Source: Pseudocercospora fijiensis CIRAD86
Lineage: Eukaryota; Ascomycota; Dothideomycetes; Mycosphaerellales; Mycosphaerellaceae
NCBI RefSeq assembly: GCF_000340215.1
Contig: NW_006921542.1
Location: 648,267-712,266, forward strand
Direction of reading: 5' to 3'
Length of the DNA stretch: 64,000 nt
Shown here: piece by piece, positions 10,900-24,560 of the stretch
Numbering within the stretch: position 1 is the first letter of the stretch
Layout of the letters: the number at the start of each line of letters is the position of its first letter
Position numbers and translations under genes: made by a program
Notes under the pieces: model-generated
Told to the model about the DNA's origin: nothing
The model's database searches: none
What the model saw: only the letters and a program-made list of their open reading frames with translations

Positions 10900-13800
10900 T
10901 ATCCTATCTTATACGTTCTCTATTAACTATAAAATCATTCTTCGCGGCCTTAGTATTATTGTCCTCTATATTTCGGAAGTGCGATTTCTATATACTCTAC
11001 TTAGTACGTTGCCTTTTTATTACTCGCCTATAAGCCTTTACGGCTCGCATTTCCTTATCCTCCTATTCCTCGTCGTAAATTGTATTATACGTCTCGAAAT
11101 CAACTATACTATTAATATAGCGAGTCCTATATAGGGCGCCTTCGTCTATAGGTACGGCGTATAATATATAATAGACTAGTAGTAGGCTATATACCCGTTA
11201 CCCTTTAAGTCTACTATAGTACGGTAAAAGACGCCGTAGCTAGATTATCGTTAGACTATACGTATCCTTATACTCGCTCTTATCGTTAATATAGTCGTAA
11301 AGCTTAATAAAAACGCCTATAACGGGCCTCCGTTTCGTCCTAAGCCCCTTCCTATATTTAATTCCTATTTCTATATTAATCGAGATTACGTACTTTAGTT
11401 ACGCTAGTAGGCGACCGCCGAATCGAACCGCTAATTTATTAGGTGTTTCTATATAATTAACGTTATATTCCTATACCTATATAAAATTATAACGTCTGTT
11501 ACTATAGAGCCCCTCCTAGTTTAGTATATATCTCGCGAAGTTAGCTACTACTACGTTAGAATATTCTATATCCTTACCTATAGGCTTCTAGCATCGGATT
11601 CTACCGTAGAAGCAGATCTCTATATCTAGGACGTATATATAGTCCGTTACGATATCGTTAGGGTCGGCTACGGTACTTAATACGCTATTCTTATCGTAGG
11701 CCCCCTATTGCCGTACGAATACCGCAATCGCTTATCGGAAGTCGCGACCTAGGTTCTCTTCTATTATAGCTATAGCCTCCCTTATCGTAATCTACTTAAC
11801 CGATTTCTTTCCGTTCCTCTATTTGTCGGGCTAGTATCCTAGGATATCCTCTACTAGCCGTGCTATAGTTAGCATTATTAGCTATTATATGTACTCCTTA
11901 GCGGTGCGAGTATTTATAGGGATTGCTATATATTCTTTATCGTCTTTAGCCTATATATTTAATCTGTTAGTATCGCTATCTAGTATGCTTTCTTCCTAGC
12001 TAGGCTTCTTATTTGTTAGCCGAAATACAAGCTTTAGTAGTTTATAGTGTTTGTGCTCGAAATAGCTAGTATTTAAGTCTAGAAGATTGCCGAACGTCTT
12101 AATATAGCTCGGGGCATATATTATACCGTAGAATTTCGGTATGTTAAAGTACCCTTCTATTTATATTATTATTAGCTCGTTAGCTTCGTCGTCCTCGTCT
12201 ATTATAACTGTATCGTCGTTATTTAAATCGTTCGTTCTTCGCGTAGTAGCCTTCGCCTTCCGCTAGGCCCTCTTCTATACCTTTGTTACCCTATAAAGGC
12301 GAAATATATTCTTCTATTCGTTTATCCGGTATAATACTATCCTTAGATACTTAACTGTTTCGTCGTTATAGTATCTATATATCGCTAGAACGGTAAAGTC
12401 TACTAGTATACGTAAAAATCTTATCGCCTACGGTTAATAGACCTCTTCGAGTAGTAGTATAAATATAACTAATAAGACTCGTAGGACGCTTTACTACTCT
12501 TAGCCTGTCTACTAAGTAACTGCTAAGTAGTAGTAGAACCTGCGAAGATTAGTATATACGGGCATATACGCGAACCGTCTGTCTAGTATCGTATCGATAA
12601 TCCCTTATACTACTGTTTTCCCTAGCTTTCTTATTTTAGTAGATAGGCCCCTATTTAGGGTCGAGTCGGCAACTAGTCGGTATCTCCTCGTTTTTATATA
12701 GCTTATCTTGTCTACTAGTAGGTCCGTAGTCTATTAGATTGCGTATATTAGCACTCCTTTTAGTAGCTAGTATAGTGTGTCTACTACTAAAGACCGGTAT
12801 ATGTCTACGTATTTCTAGCGCTATATAAAGCAATCGATATCGTAGACGTTCTACGGATCCTTCGCTATATATTCGCCTTTACGTTGCCTTAGGTATCGCT
12901 ACTTCGTAGAGTCGTATAACCGCTATTCTACTATAATATCGAGGTACTCTCGTTCTATCGGGTATATTAGGCAACTTAGATAATATAGGTTTGTCTTAAC
13001 TCCGGTAATTGTAACTTGCTCTTTATAGTCTACTAACATTACTACTAAGATTAGAAAGCACCTACGCGTCGCGCTATCTACGTATATAGTATCCTAGCCC
13101 TCGCCGTCGGCCGCTTTTATAGTAGAGCGAAAGATATACGCTATCGATATATAATATATACTGTTTTTAGTAAAACTATCGCTATCCTTAACAACCGGCA
13201 GTAGTCCTAGTAAGATCGTACCGGGTCTATTGTTCGCGTTACGTACTCGTACGTATAGGTTTCCGATAGTAAGGTATATAGGGTATACTATTAAGTTACC
13301 TTAGTAGTTAGTTATCTACGTTTTATCGGTTAATACGATTAGAGGTATAATCGTTGCGCCGTCTATATTTATCTTACTCTAGGTATCCTACTACTAGTCT
13401 ACTAACGCTATATTAGAGTAGATTCGCCGTAGTAGGTCGTTAGTCGTTTATACTCGATATAGCTTGTATACTAGATTATTCCTAAAGCTACTATAACCTA
13501 TTAAGAACATTACTGCTTTCTTAACGGATCGGTATCGTAGTACTAGTTCCGTACTACCGCAACCCGTTCGACTTATCGGAAGGTATAGCTTTCGAACCTT
13601 TATTTAACCTAATGCCCTCGATAGTAGTATATCGCTAGCTCGTAGTTTCGACGTTATAACCTTTGCGCTTTTCTAGCTTAGTAGATCGTATAGTAGTGCT
13701 AGCCTCTCGTCTTCGAAAAGCCTCGTAATTATATATCCGGATATTCTCTCTCTTTTTAAGAATTACGTAAAGCTTATATCGAATAGTAACTTAAATGTTC

Positions 13801-14950
13801 CGTACTCGCCCGAAGTATCTTATATTCGTATTTTAACGCTGCTTATAGATTAGGCGCTTGTATTTACTCTACTATACTAAACTATAATTATACTATACCT
13901 AGCTATAGGCTTGCTAGCCGCACGGCTAGTATATTCGGTAAATATATCGATATTATCCGCAGTACGGTAGCCTTTTAGTATTAGCTGTAATCTTATTAAC
14001 TTCTAGCTTCCTAGCGTTATTGTCGTTCCGGCAGTAGTTGCCTATATACTCTCTATTTCGTCTTCGTCCGCTAGGCTATCCTATATATCGAATTCCGGTA
14101 ATTTAAGATATCTATCCTATTTAATACTATCTATACTTCCTTTGTCTTCCTATAGCGCTAGTACTATTAGCGTTAATATCGTTACTAGAACAGCTTCTAT
14201 TGTGCCTTCTTTATTTACGTCTTACTATATACCTTCTAGTATCGATCTATCGTCGGCTTATTCGGCGCTCTAGTCGCTACCTTAGATCGTATATAAGTTA
14301 AGTCGGGCTCGCTTCGCGGTATTATTTATAGTAGAATCGTACTCGGCAAATTCTTTTAGTACGACGCGTTTCTCGTACTTGTTTCTATATTACTTATAGT
14401 CGTAGGCGCGTTTCTCGCACTTGTTTCTATATTGCTTATAGCTATAGGAGCTTTTAAGTAGCCGGTTATATAACCCGTATTCGATATAGTAAGACTATAC
14501 TATATATATAGCTAGCTTTCGATAATAGGCGCTATTGTTATAGCTACTATAGGTTTGTCGTATGTCGACGTATACGAAGTTACTAAGGCTCTTTAGCCCT
14601 ACTATAAGTGTAGTACTTAGCAAATCCCCCTTACTACTACGAAGTTAGGTATAAGTCGGGGTCCGACTCGATATCGATTCGTAGCCTACGGATTCGGTAA
14701 AAACTCGGATTTATCTCGTTCGATTATACTAACTTAATATTACTCTACTAGCGCCTCTTAGGATAATATTTAAATACTAATTTGTATACCGACTCGCCGT
14801 CCGACTCGGTTACTAGTTAGGACTAATCGGAAAATTAATACTAAATATAAACGACCGTACTATATTTCGACTAGTTTTCTACGTTACTCCTAACGCCCTA
14901 AGGCCTATATATTATACCGTAAAATGCGTTATATATATTCAATTCTGTAT
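10900..14950 (-). pseudogene. Plavaka-type (CACTA group) transposase relic
   Basis: On the minus strand a frame with only RIP-type stops contains the strongest Plavaka signature: IIPLIVLTDKTQ followed by VYPIYLTIGNL and an LLGLLPV segment (13355 down to about 13200). Known fungal Plavaka transposases have IV-SDKTQLT....PVYLTIGN there, followed by the LLGYLP segment, as here. Downstream (13100-12900) a YKEQV..TGVK segment fits the family's PEQ....C region. The C-terminal part (about 11900-10900) looks coding but is less distinctive. The transposase cuts and pastes the element; its terminus lies at 10545, and the 849-bp element shares that terminus. Confidence 0.65.
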
Positions 14951-16499
14951 ACGTATAGAAGTAGCATTACTCCGGTTTGATACTGCCCCGTAGTATTATT
15001 AATTACGTTAAATTCGCCGGGTACTACTAAGGCTTGCTCTAGTTATATTATAGCTAGGTTGTATTCTTAAGCAAAGTAAACGAATAGCGCTCGAGTAACT
15101 GCTAGTAAGTATTACTTAGCCAACTTAGTAACGACGTCGTTTAAGGCGGTATCTAATAAGCGGTTTATATTAAATCTAAGGCCTTTAAGACTCGTAGTAG
15201 TTACGACTACCCTATCGGTGCGCCTATTAGGTAGAAGTATAAAGCCTTATCCTATCTACTCTATTTGATTTTTATATACACGCTATTATATATACACTAT
15301 TATATAGACCTATACGCCGACTTATTAATATTAACCTATGTTTTAACCTCTAGCGTAGCTAAGTATCGGGTCTCGTATCGCTCTAGGGATAGTACGCTAG
15401 TTATCCGCTCCCTAGCTAATAGCACTATTCTATTAGCTAGAGCCCGCGGCTCTAACCCGCTTTAGGGTTCTAGGTATTAAGGTCGGCTAGGTGTGTTTCC
15501 GGTTAGGGTCGAATTGCCCTTATACTAGACTATATCTTCGATATAGCGAGATCTAGAGCTAATCGTATCGATATAGGTGCTTTAGCCGGGTATTACCTAC
15601 TCGCTCGCCTATACTTAATAGGATATTATAGGTTATAACCTAGAGTAGATCGGCTTTCTATACTAGTAGGCCGGGGAGGGTAATAATACTCGCGTCTACT
15701 GTTTTCTAGTCGGTAGCAATTATACTACTACTAGTGCCTCTTTCTATTTTATAGGCTAGTTCGCTAATAAGGATTTACTACTCGATTGCTCGTATCTAGA
15801 AGACTAGTTTGTATACCTCCTATACGATCTAGTTCTAGCTAATACTAAGCTCGCCGACTATATTATATTTCCGGACGGCAGTATATTAGACTAGGACGCT
15901 AGTAAGGCTCGTGCTATTGCTATAGTCCGCGGCGTAGATAAGTAGTATATCGATAGTATCTAGATAAGTACGTTTTACTATAACTCGAATGTTTAGCTAC
16001 CGCTAACCCTAAGTAGTACGATAAACGTTTGCTATAGTCGGCTTAAGGTAGTATTATATACTATCGCAGGTTAGCGTACGAGTATTGCTAGTCTAGTATA
16101 GACATATATATTATTTACGTATAGGGTCGCTAAGTTCGGGGTCGATTAATAATTTAGGGGCAGATTAAGACTACGACTCGGTATCTTAGAGTTAGCCTAT
16201 ACTTTTCGGTAATACTATTAATATATCAAACTTATATCCTTCTATATTACGATGCTATTTTCTAGTATTACCGTCTTCGTATTAGACGCTCGCTTAGCGC
16301 CGTATAGACCTATATCCCGTATACTAGCGGCAACTATACCTTTGCGGATTGTCGAATTACCTAGAAGTAAACTTTCCGGTATATATAGCGACTAATTTAA
16401 TTATAGGTACGTATTTCTATATATTTTATCGCGATAGGCCTTAGTATAGTTTAATATAGTACCGAAGAGTTTAGCTACTACTAGTTCAAATTATTGTCC
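14951..16499. other. Unassigned stretch upstream of the Plavaka transposase
   Basis: No family recognised. A coding-like plus frame (about 15660-16150) includes a FPDGSI segment but gives no match I can name. The rest may be noncoding interior of the large transposon. A short open frame at 15265-15465 lacks any recognisable domain. Confidence 0.3.
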
Positions 16500-16790
16500 T
16501 AGCTACTACCCTAGTATTCTACTACTACTACTACTACTACCGACTCGCTATAGATAGCCTACTTAGCCTCGATTCGTATAAGTTCCGTACTGCTTAACTT
16601 CCCGTTATCTAGTTTCCTTATCCGATCTAGCCTCCCGGCTACTAGATCTATATCCTACTACTACTACTACTACTACCGACTCGCTACGGATAGCCTACTT
16701 AGCCTCGATTCGTACGAGTTCCGCACTACTTAACTTCCCGTTATCTAGTTTCCTTATCCGATCTAGCCTCCCGGCTACTATATCTATATC

Positions 16791-16830
<40 letters not shown>

Positions 16831-17045
16831 CGACTCGCTACGGATAGCCTACTCGGCCTCGATTCGTATAAGTTCTATACTACTTAACTTCCCGTTATCT
16901 AGTTTCCTTGTCCTATCTAGCCTCTCGGCTACTATATCTATATCCTATTACTACTATTACTACTACCGACTCGCGGCGGATACCCTAATTAGTCTCGACT
17001 CGTACGAGTTCCGTACTACTTTAGGTCCCGCTATCTAGTTTCTTG
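16500..17045. repeat. Tandem repeat, four units of about 136 bp with (CTA)n tracts
   Basis: The motif accgactcgc starts at 16539, 16675, 16829 and 16965, giving periods of 136, 154 and 136. The longer unit is explained by an expanded CTA run (about 16795-16830). Units differ mainly by transitions. The period is not a multiple of three, so this is unlikely to be a coding repeat. Confidence 0.85.
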
Positions 17046-17252
17046 TCTTTTATAGCATCTCGTTATAATTCTCGGTAGAAGTACTATAGGACTTTCGTCG
17101 CCGCTATAGTTATACTATAGTTAACGACGGTCGAGGCTAATAATACTATAGGCTCGGATCTAGTACCGGTATATTAAAAGGGCATACAAGGCTGCAATTA
17201 TTATTAAGTAGCTAACCCCTCTATTATAGGGAAGGCAAAAGCCCACCAATCA

Positions 17253-17352
17253 NNNNNNNNNNNNNNNNNNNNNNNNNNNNNNNNNNNNNNNNNNNNNNNN
17301 NNNNNNNNNNNNNNNNNNNNNNNNNNNNNNNNNNNNNNNNNNNNNNNNNNNN
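17253..17352. other. Assembly gap of 100 N
   Basis: A run of exactly 100 N, the conventional size for a gap of unknown length. The 20 or so bases before it (17233-17252) are rich in CpA, unlike the surroundings. Confidence 0.98.
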
Positions 17353-18298
17353 TTAATTTCGTCCTTAGTAACTACATAGTTAGCGGGTCGTGCTCTGCCT
17401 TAAAGTCCTAAATATGCCTATAGCTAAACCCTATATAGATCTTGTCGGCGATACTATAGTCGACGACTATACCTATAAGTAGGTTCTAAAAGTTATTCTA
17501 TATATCCTACCTACGAGTCGGGTAGAAGCGAGTATAATAGCGCTTACTAATAATAATTACAGTTATCTTCGGTTACCTCTCCTTGCTACTATATAGCTTT
17601 ATAAAGGCCTTTTTAGGACTACCTAGGTTACTATATAGTGTATTGCCTCTATTGCTCTTACGGTTAATAACTAGGACCGACTACTTATTAAATTTTCTAG
17701 GTCTAGTAAACTTAACGCTCTACAAGTTCTAGTAGTCCTTCTATAGTATACTAGGTTTCGAAGTCGAACTATAGCCTACGCGAGGAGTATCTAGGATACG
17801 GCCGGGCACTATAATTATACTAGTACCTACCGAGAAGCTAAATAGCTTTACGGGAGTTAACTAATAATTACCGGTAGGATCTATAAGACGGAAGAGCCGC
17901 GGACTATTCCTAAGCCTAGTACTAGGAGTTCCGGTAATAGATACAGCATCGAGGTTTGGAAATATAGCTGCGAATTTGAGCATCTTAGAAGTCTAGTCGC
18001 CTCTAAGTAGGCGTCGATAAGGCTAATTAGTACGGATTATATATAGCTCGGTAGGTAGGTATTAGGGATTAGCGCGTATACTAACGTTAAGTATCGGACT
18101 ATCTAGGTATCTAGGGGTAATTCGGTGCTATTAACGGAAGTAATTATTTATAGTAATCTATCGCGTTATAGCATTTAGGATACTATAGTTAGTAAGGCAG
18201 AATCTAACCTAGTTAGTATTACTAAAACGCTAAACCTAGATCTTGTCGGTAGCCTTCGCGAAGCCGATAATAGGGCTAACCTTAACTCTAAACGGCTT
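17353..18298. other. Unassigned RIPed stretch
   Basis: No family or domain recognised on either strand. Strong CpA/TpG depletion shows it is repeat-derived. Confidence 0.3.
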
Positions 18299-18458
18299 TT
18301 GCTCTAACGTATACAAATTAGCGTAATACCGTTAGGTTAGATAATATAAGAGCTTCTACTTTCGAGCCCCTAAGCTTCCTTATAGCCCTCTAGCCGAACA
18401 AACGGTCCCTTATTCTCTAACCTAACGGTATTATACTAGTTTGTATACGTCGGAGCAA
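18299..18458. repeat. Foldback repeat with 43-bp arms
   Basis: Arms 18299-18341 and 18416-18458 are inverted copies; I count five differences, all transitions of the kind RIP makes. The 74-nt centre has no coding content. It is MITE-like, but no target duplication was identified. Confidence 0.65.
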
Positions 18459-18539
18459 TATATAGCGAGAATAATAAAGGTATAGTTATAGGATACTCCG
18501 AGAGTAAGTAAGGCGACTCGGTCGTCCTCCTACGATACT

Positions 18540-19030
18540 CTTACCGCCTTTGCCCTAGCTATAATTTAGCTCCGTAGTATAATAGCGGCGCCGCGTAGTA
18601 GATAGGGTTTAACTTCTTATTCTACTAGAGGCCGGCTCTTACCGCGAACGTAGTTCGTATTTCGAGCTTAACTTTACCTACGCCTTTGCCCTAGCTATAA
18701 TCTCGCTCTATAGTATAATAGCGGCGCCGCGTAGTAGATAGGGTTTGGCTTCTTATTCTACTAGAGGCCGGCTCTTGCCGCTAGCGTAGTTCGTATCTCG
18801 AGCTTAAATTTACCTACGCCTTTGCCCTAGCTATAATCTCGCTCTATAGTATAATAGCGGCGCCGCGTAGTAGATAGGGTTTAGCTTCTTATTCTACTAG
18901 AGGCCCGTAATAGCCGTAGCCGTAGCGTCCTCCTCGCGATACTCCTTATCGCCGGCGTAGTTCTTATCTCGAGCTTAACCTTATCTACGCCTTTGCCCTA
19001 ACTATAGTCTAGCTCCGTACGTATAATAGC
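18540..19030. repeat. Tandem repeat, four units (136, 136, 171 bp periods)
   Basis: The motif tttgccctag starts at 18549, 18685 and 18821, and tttgccctaa at 18992. Units carry a GC-rich centre (gcggcgccgcgtag). The third unit has an insertion of about 35 bp around 18905-18945. Sequence unrelated to the array at 16500 despite the equal period. Confidence 0.85.
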
Positions 19031-19614
19031 GGCGCTATATAGTAAATAGTATCGTAGCGCCGAGTATAGTTATAGCTAGCGCGCTAGTTGCTAATCGCTC
19101 TAGCTACGGTTACGGGATTATTTAACCGATCGCCTATACTACGTAACCTAGTCGACTATATTCGATTTCCTAGCCTAGGGTCTATACTATATATGTTCTA
19201 CTTAATACTAGAACGATAGGGAACTTCGATAATATAGATAAGGTAAAGGATAGTTAAGAGTCGTAGTATGCGATTAAGTCGTTAGTACTTAATCGAGTCG
19301 ATAGACGTAGTAGCTAGTTAGCCTTTCCTAATATAGAGGATCCGAATAGATAGATTAAACGAAGCATTCGAATCTCGGGTAGGGTAGCGCTATATATCCG
19401 CAAGAATAGACCGCCGCTATTTATACGATAGAAGACGAATAAAGAACTATAAGACGAGGTAGAGCGGTTAGTACTAGAGTTAGAGCAATTGCGTAAATAG
19501 GTTGCGTTTCTATTATAAAAACAATAGGTATATAATAACCTTATACTCGATACGTAAAGGTAGTAACGGAATATAGGGAAATATACTATATAGATATATA
19601 GTAAGAGGGGATAG
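19031..19614. other. Unassigned spacer between two tandem arrays
   Basis: A weak coding-like plus segment (about 19330-19520, charged, Leu/Glu-rich) is seen but not recognised. Confidence 0.25.
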
Positions 19615-19930
19615 GAAGGGTAGGGCGGTAGTTTAGATAGCTTCCTAATACGTCGGTTTGCCGATTAGTAACCTAAGCCGGGCTAAGTTAGATAGCTAGT
19701 CGGTTGTTAAGTCGTATCGCTAATTTAAAGGGCAGGGCGGTAGTTTAGGTAGCTTCCTAATACGTCGGTTTGCCGATTAGTAACCTAAGTTAGGCTAAGT
19801 CGGATAGCTAGTCGGTTATCGAGTAGCATTACTAATTTAAAGGGTAGAGCGGTAGTCTAGGTCGCTTCCTAATATATAGGCTTGCCGACTCGTACCCTAA
19901 GTCGGTTATCGAGTCGTATCGCTAATTTGT
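19615..19930. repeat. Tandem repeat, three units of 112 bp
   Basis: The gcggtag-type motif starts near 19623, 19735 and 19847. Each unit contains a region with repeated gtcgg blocks. Units differ mostly by transitions; the third is shortened. Confidence 0.8.
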
Positions 19931-20300
19931 ACCTATAGTAGTAGTTATTAATATTAGGCGCGGATAAATATAAAGTTAGGGCTTACTTTGCTTATATTAA
20001 CATTTTATAGCGTATCTACTATATCGACGTCGACTCTATATACTACTTCCCCTACTCGTAATACTAGCGCCGACGTACGCTATAGCTATATCCTATTATA
20101 CTTTACCCTTTTTCCTCTTTTTTTCCTTCTCGAAGCCGAGCGATTATTATATATCCTAAGCTCGTACCTATCTACTTATAACCTATACTATATATATACT
20201 ATTACAAATCGGTACGACTCCGTAAAATCTGCTCTCTAAACGCCGGCCGTACGAGATACTCTTCTACCTATTCAAATATCAGCCTCCGGAGTCTAGTAAT
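19931..20300. other. Unassigned spacer
   Basis: An 83-codon open frame (19988-20239) is present, but its composition is the low-complexity Ser/Thr/Tyr/Leu expected from CpA-depleted DNA and it has no domain. I see no gene here. Confidence 0.3.
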
Positions 20301-22400
20301 TATCGATAATAATAATAGTATCCGTAGGGGGGAGGTTTATACTAGTTGTAATCTAGCTTGTATATACTACTATAAGCTACTTCTCGTCGCTATATCTATT
20401 TATCTTGTTCCTCGTAGATACGAACTCTTTAATAAGGTCGGCCCTAGTAGTATCGGTCTAGCTACTCTAAGTATCGATAAGGATTCTATATGCTATATTA
20501 CTAGTACTTAGTATATTATCGTAATACTAGGTGCCTTCTTTCTATATAGCTAGCTACTAAAGATACTACAAAAATGTTAATCTTATATACTTAGTAGATA
20601 GGGGTAGATAGATACGTACTAAGTCTACTACGAAGACATTTTACGGCTTAAAGCTAGCTAGTACAATCTTACTTCTATGCCTGTGCTAGCGCTACTTACT
20701 ACGCTTTATTCGGATTATACCGTAGCGATACTATAACCGGCTCGTTATATAGTATTAGTATATAGTCCTAGAGGCAGGTATCCGATAAACCGTAGTCGCG
20801 TATTCTAGGAAGCGTATTTTTGATATCCTATAGTATAAAAGTACTACGTTCCTTAATTAATTCCTTATCGCCCCCTCTATAGTACGAGAAGTAGCGATAG
20901 AAATATAGTAAAGACCCGCATTATCTTAGATACGTATATAAATTTAATATCTTCCGCTACCTTCTATTCTTCGACCTACTCGCTTAATACTATATCTTCT
21001 ATAGATTTAAATTGCAAGCCGATATTAAAATGCGAATATAGTAGATAATCGATAGCCGGTACGCGCGGAGTATTAGGTATAGGTTGCTATATTAGCGTCT
21101 TCTTAAGGCGAACTATTTTCGATAGTAACTAGAGGCGAAACTTATCGAGCGCCTAAGTATCTTTATCCGTAATACTTAGTTCTATTCGACCTACGGTCGC
21201 GTTAGAGTATTCGGATTATAAGTACTTAGAAACCTAATTACTAATATGCCTAGCCGAGTCGGAGATATTACTATCGTCGCTAAACTAGAAGTTACGTTCT
21301 ATATCGCGCGTCTCTTTAGTCGATAGCGATTAGTCGACGAAAGTAAACTATACTATAGAAGGCGACTAAATAGGGCAGAGGTAACCCTTTATATCGTAGG
21401 CTTTAACGTGTCTCTATACCGAGGTAGTTGCGATAATAGCTAAATTAGATAGTTTACTAAATAGGGTACTACTTAGGCCGAGAACGAAAGGATAGCCTAT
21501 AAGACTAGCGACGGAAGTCTACTCTTTAGCGCTATGTGTCTTAGTAATATAAAACTTATCGACGATAATAGTTATAGCTAGTATACGAAGTAGCGGCGGT
21601 TTCGAATTAGATTTATCCGACCGTATCTAGGACTTCTATTTCTTAGCTCGTTCGTACGTTATAAAATCTAGTACGTTAGATATTATAGTCGAGGTAGTAA
21701 GGACGATCTATTTATAGTACTATAGACAAGGGGATACTTATATATCCTCGTATTTAAGCAATAAGCGCACCGGGACGCCTTTTTTTAACTACTACTTATC
21801 TATAACCCCTATACCGAAAACCTATTCTAGTTCTAGCCGAGTCGGGAGCGCTATACAATTGAGATAAAGAACGTTATCGATATATACGACCTAGTTATAG
21901 TTCTACGGACTAGCTCTATTGCGTCTCTTATCTTTCGTTAGCTTACTAGAGTCTCTTATAAAACATACGAATATAGCTCTAGGTAGTATAAAGTTATCGA
22001 TCTTATATATCTAGTTTTCGGCTAGCTGCTTCGGAATACAGATAACGTAAACGCTAGGCCGGATAAACGGCTTTATACCGCTAGCTAATATCTACGGATC
22101 GAACGTAATTTTCTTATCTAGCCGAAGTCCTAGGTTAACCGACGAATTAGATAGCCGAAAAGGATAGGCGTTAGTAGTTAATAGTCCCGTTATTAGTCTA
22201 TACCCTCTACTATATCGAGGTTATAGCGACGTACCCTAACGTATATACCGTCTTGCCTATACCTACGTCTATACTACTAATATAGAAGTCCGCGCTAGTA
22301 ACGGAAGCTAGAAGCGTCTAGGTAATTATACAGAATTAGTAAGACTTTAACGGACGAGTCGAACTCTAATTAGGTAGAATAACGCCTATACGCGGCGAAG
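20300..22400 (-). pseudogene. Coding-like relic of unknown family
   Basis: The minus strand gives a protein-like frame with hydrophobic core segments (for example ITFDPQILASGIKPF if the TAG is Gln, and VYVICIPKQLAEN) and only TAG/TAA stops. No catalytic motif is recognised. It lies downstream of a second coding-like frame and may belong to the same large element, into which the Gypsy at 24884 may have inserted nearby. Confidence 0.4.
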
Positions 22401-24560
22401 TCTAATAGGGATCGAGTAGTCTAAAATCGTATATTAACTTAAAGTTCTTAGCGTCGAGGTAGGAGTATATATTACTAGATAACTGCTTCTCGACGTCGGT
22501 TTCTATATCTAAATCTATCGACTAGCTAGGTACCGCCGACGAGATCTAATCGATAAAATCTACTAACGTCTAGATAGTTAGCTTAGACTTCTGCTTACGT
22601 ACCCGGTAGTCGTATAGCGAGTTCGGGCTTATTCGGATCTAGTAGCGATACGATCTGGCTCGGTAACGACTCGGTCTATTTCTAGCGAATTCGATCTCGC
22701 TTTAAGTCGATTATATCTCTAGTATTCTTGCTATTAGTATTGTCGGCTTTACTCGGTTTAATTTTGCTATCGTCCTTAGTATTATTACTAGCATTTGTCT
22801 ACGCCGGAGGTTATACTAGGGATAGTGCTAGTCTATTTAGGGATAGCAATATCTTAGGTAGAGTAGAAGCAATATAGACCTTTACCGTATACTCTATCGT
22901 ATCGGGCTATATAGAACGGACGGCCGTTCGAACTAAATCGTTAAGGGCGACTAGAAGTAAAGCAGTATTCCTATTATAACCGTTGTCGCGGAGCATCTTA
23001 TTAACTGCCTTATCGACAGCCTACTAAATCGCTATTATATCTATAGCGACGTCGGCTATAGCTTTTCGCGTAGCTGCCTACCGGGCTGCCTCTTGCTCTT
23101 TCTATATCCTCTAGAATCTATCCGCGATAACCTATTTATAGCACTCGCGATCGGCGCGATCCTTACGAGCGAGTCGGTCGTCCTTAGCTTACTTAATAGC
23201 TAATTTCGTAGGCGACTACGGACCCTAACCGATATTGATTTCGGTAGGATTACCGGCTATAGAAGCACCGTACTAAGTTAGGTCGATAGTTCTAGAAGCC
23301 TTTAGTAGGGACGGTCGACGATATATAGAAGGTATCCTAGTATAGTCCGTTATATTTTTACCGACGAGGAAATCGAGTCTAGTAGAAATCCTAGTATCTA
23401 AGCTATTCTATATCTCTATAGCTAGGGAGTAGAATATCGGATTAGTCTTATATTTAGAAAAACCTTCGGGGCCGCGAGCTAGATCGATTACTACGAAGAA
23501 TTCGTACTTCTACTATTCGGGCAATAGTAATAACTCTCGTACGAGCTAGAGCTATAACAAATCCTTTATACTAATATTATTAGAAGTCTTCGATTGCAGG
23601 ATAGACTAATTTAAGCTAAATACCTCGTAGTCTACCGTTAAAGGTAACCGCTAGTCGATAATACTAAACTATAAGGTAATCTTAGCCCGGTCCGGCTTAA
23701 TAGGGCGTAGCGCGTCGGATATTACTAGATTAGTATCCTTACTACCGTACGAATCTCCTAGCGTTATCCTCTTAAATATCTAACCGGCTCTACTAGTCTT
23801 ACTAGTAGAGGCAGAACTTGCTCTACGCTTAGGTATAGAGGGCGTAGTTTGTCGGGACCTATTAGTCTCGCTCTCGGATACGTCTTCCTCTCTAGCACTA
23901 CTACCGGCCGGCGGGGTAAACTTGTCCCTTACAACCTTCTATATAAGGCGGTATACTAAGTAGACTATAGACCTCTAAATTTTATTATTCAGACTATTTG
24001 TATTGTCCTACGGAAGTATTCCCCTAACGTACTACTTTAGAGCCTATTTAGGATCTTTAAAGTACTATTCGGGCATTAATAGCCTACGTCTAGGTTTAGT
24101 AGGATAGTTAAGGTTGCTAGCAATAGCGTATACTATATCTTTCTCCTCCTTATAATGCCCCTTAACGGGCTAGCGAAGCTACTTCCCGTTCGACTAGCTA
24201 AATAAAAAATGTTTCTCTAGATACGGAAGGAGCGTTTTTATTGCTAACGTAAGAAGAGGCTTGTCGATACTATATAGGTTTAGTATAATATGTTTAGGGA
24301 CGTCTTTGCCGCTATTTAAGGCTTTAATTAGTAGTTTGTTATTATTTAGCTAGTCCTCGATATTCGTAGAGACTACTATCTTAGTAAAGGTAGTAGACGA
24401 CGAGTTTATAACTAGTATATAGTATTAGTATATAATAGGTTATACTAATTAGTAATACTTATATAGTATAGGTTAGAGACTATAGATCGATAACGACGTA
24501 TACTATCCGAGAGTAGTAGAGAAACTAGTAGAGGTAGTAAAATTCGCTATATATTAGGGT
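22400..24560 (-). pseudogene. Coding-like relic with coiled-coil-like centre, unknown family
   Basis: A continuous minus-strand frame of about 700 codons with RIP stops. The N-terminal part is Ser/Thr/Lys-rich; a middle part (about 23200-22950) is highly charged and Ala-rich (AKDDRLARKDRADRE, then repeated Ala/Lys/Gln), suggesting a coiled coil, followed by hydrophobic helices. I do not recognise it. It could be a structural protein of a retroelement or an accessory gene of a DNA transposon. Confidence 0.45.

Noticed and set aside
12651..12833. 60-codon open frame on the minus strand
   Set aside because: It lies within the Plavaka transposase relic but in a different frame from the one carrying the DKTQ and YLTIGN motifs.
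16500..17045. Coding repeat protein (leucine-rich or coiled coil)
   Set aside because: Unit length of 136 bp shifts the frame between units.
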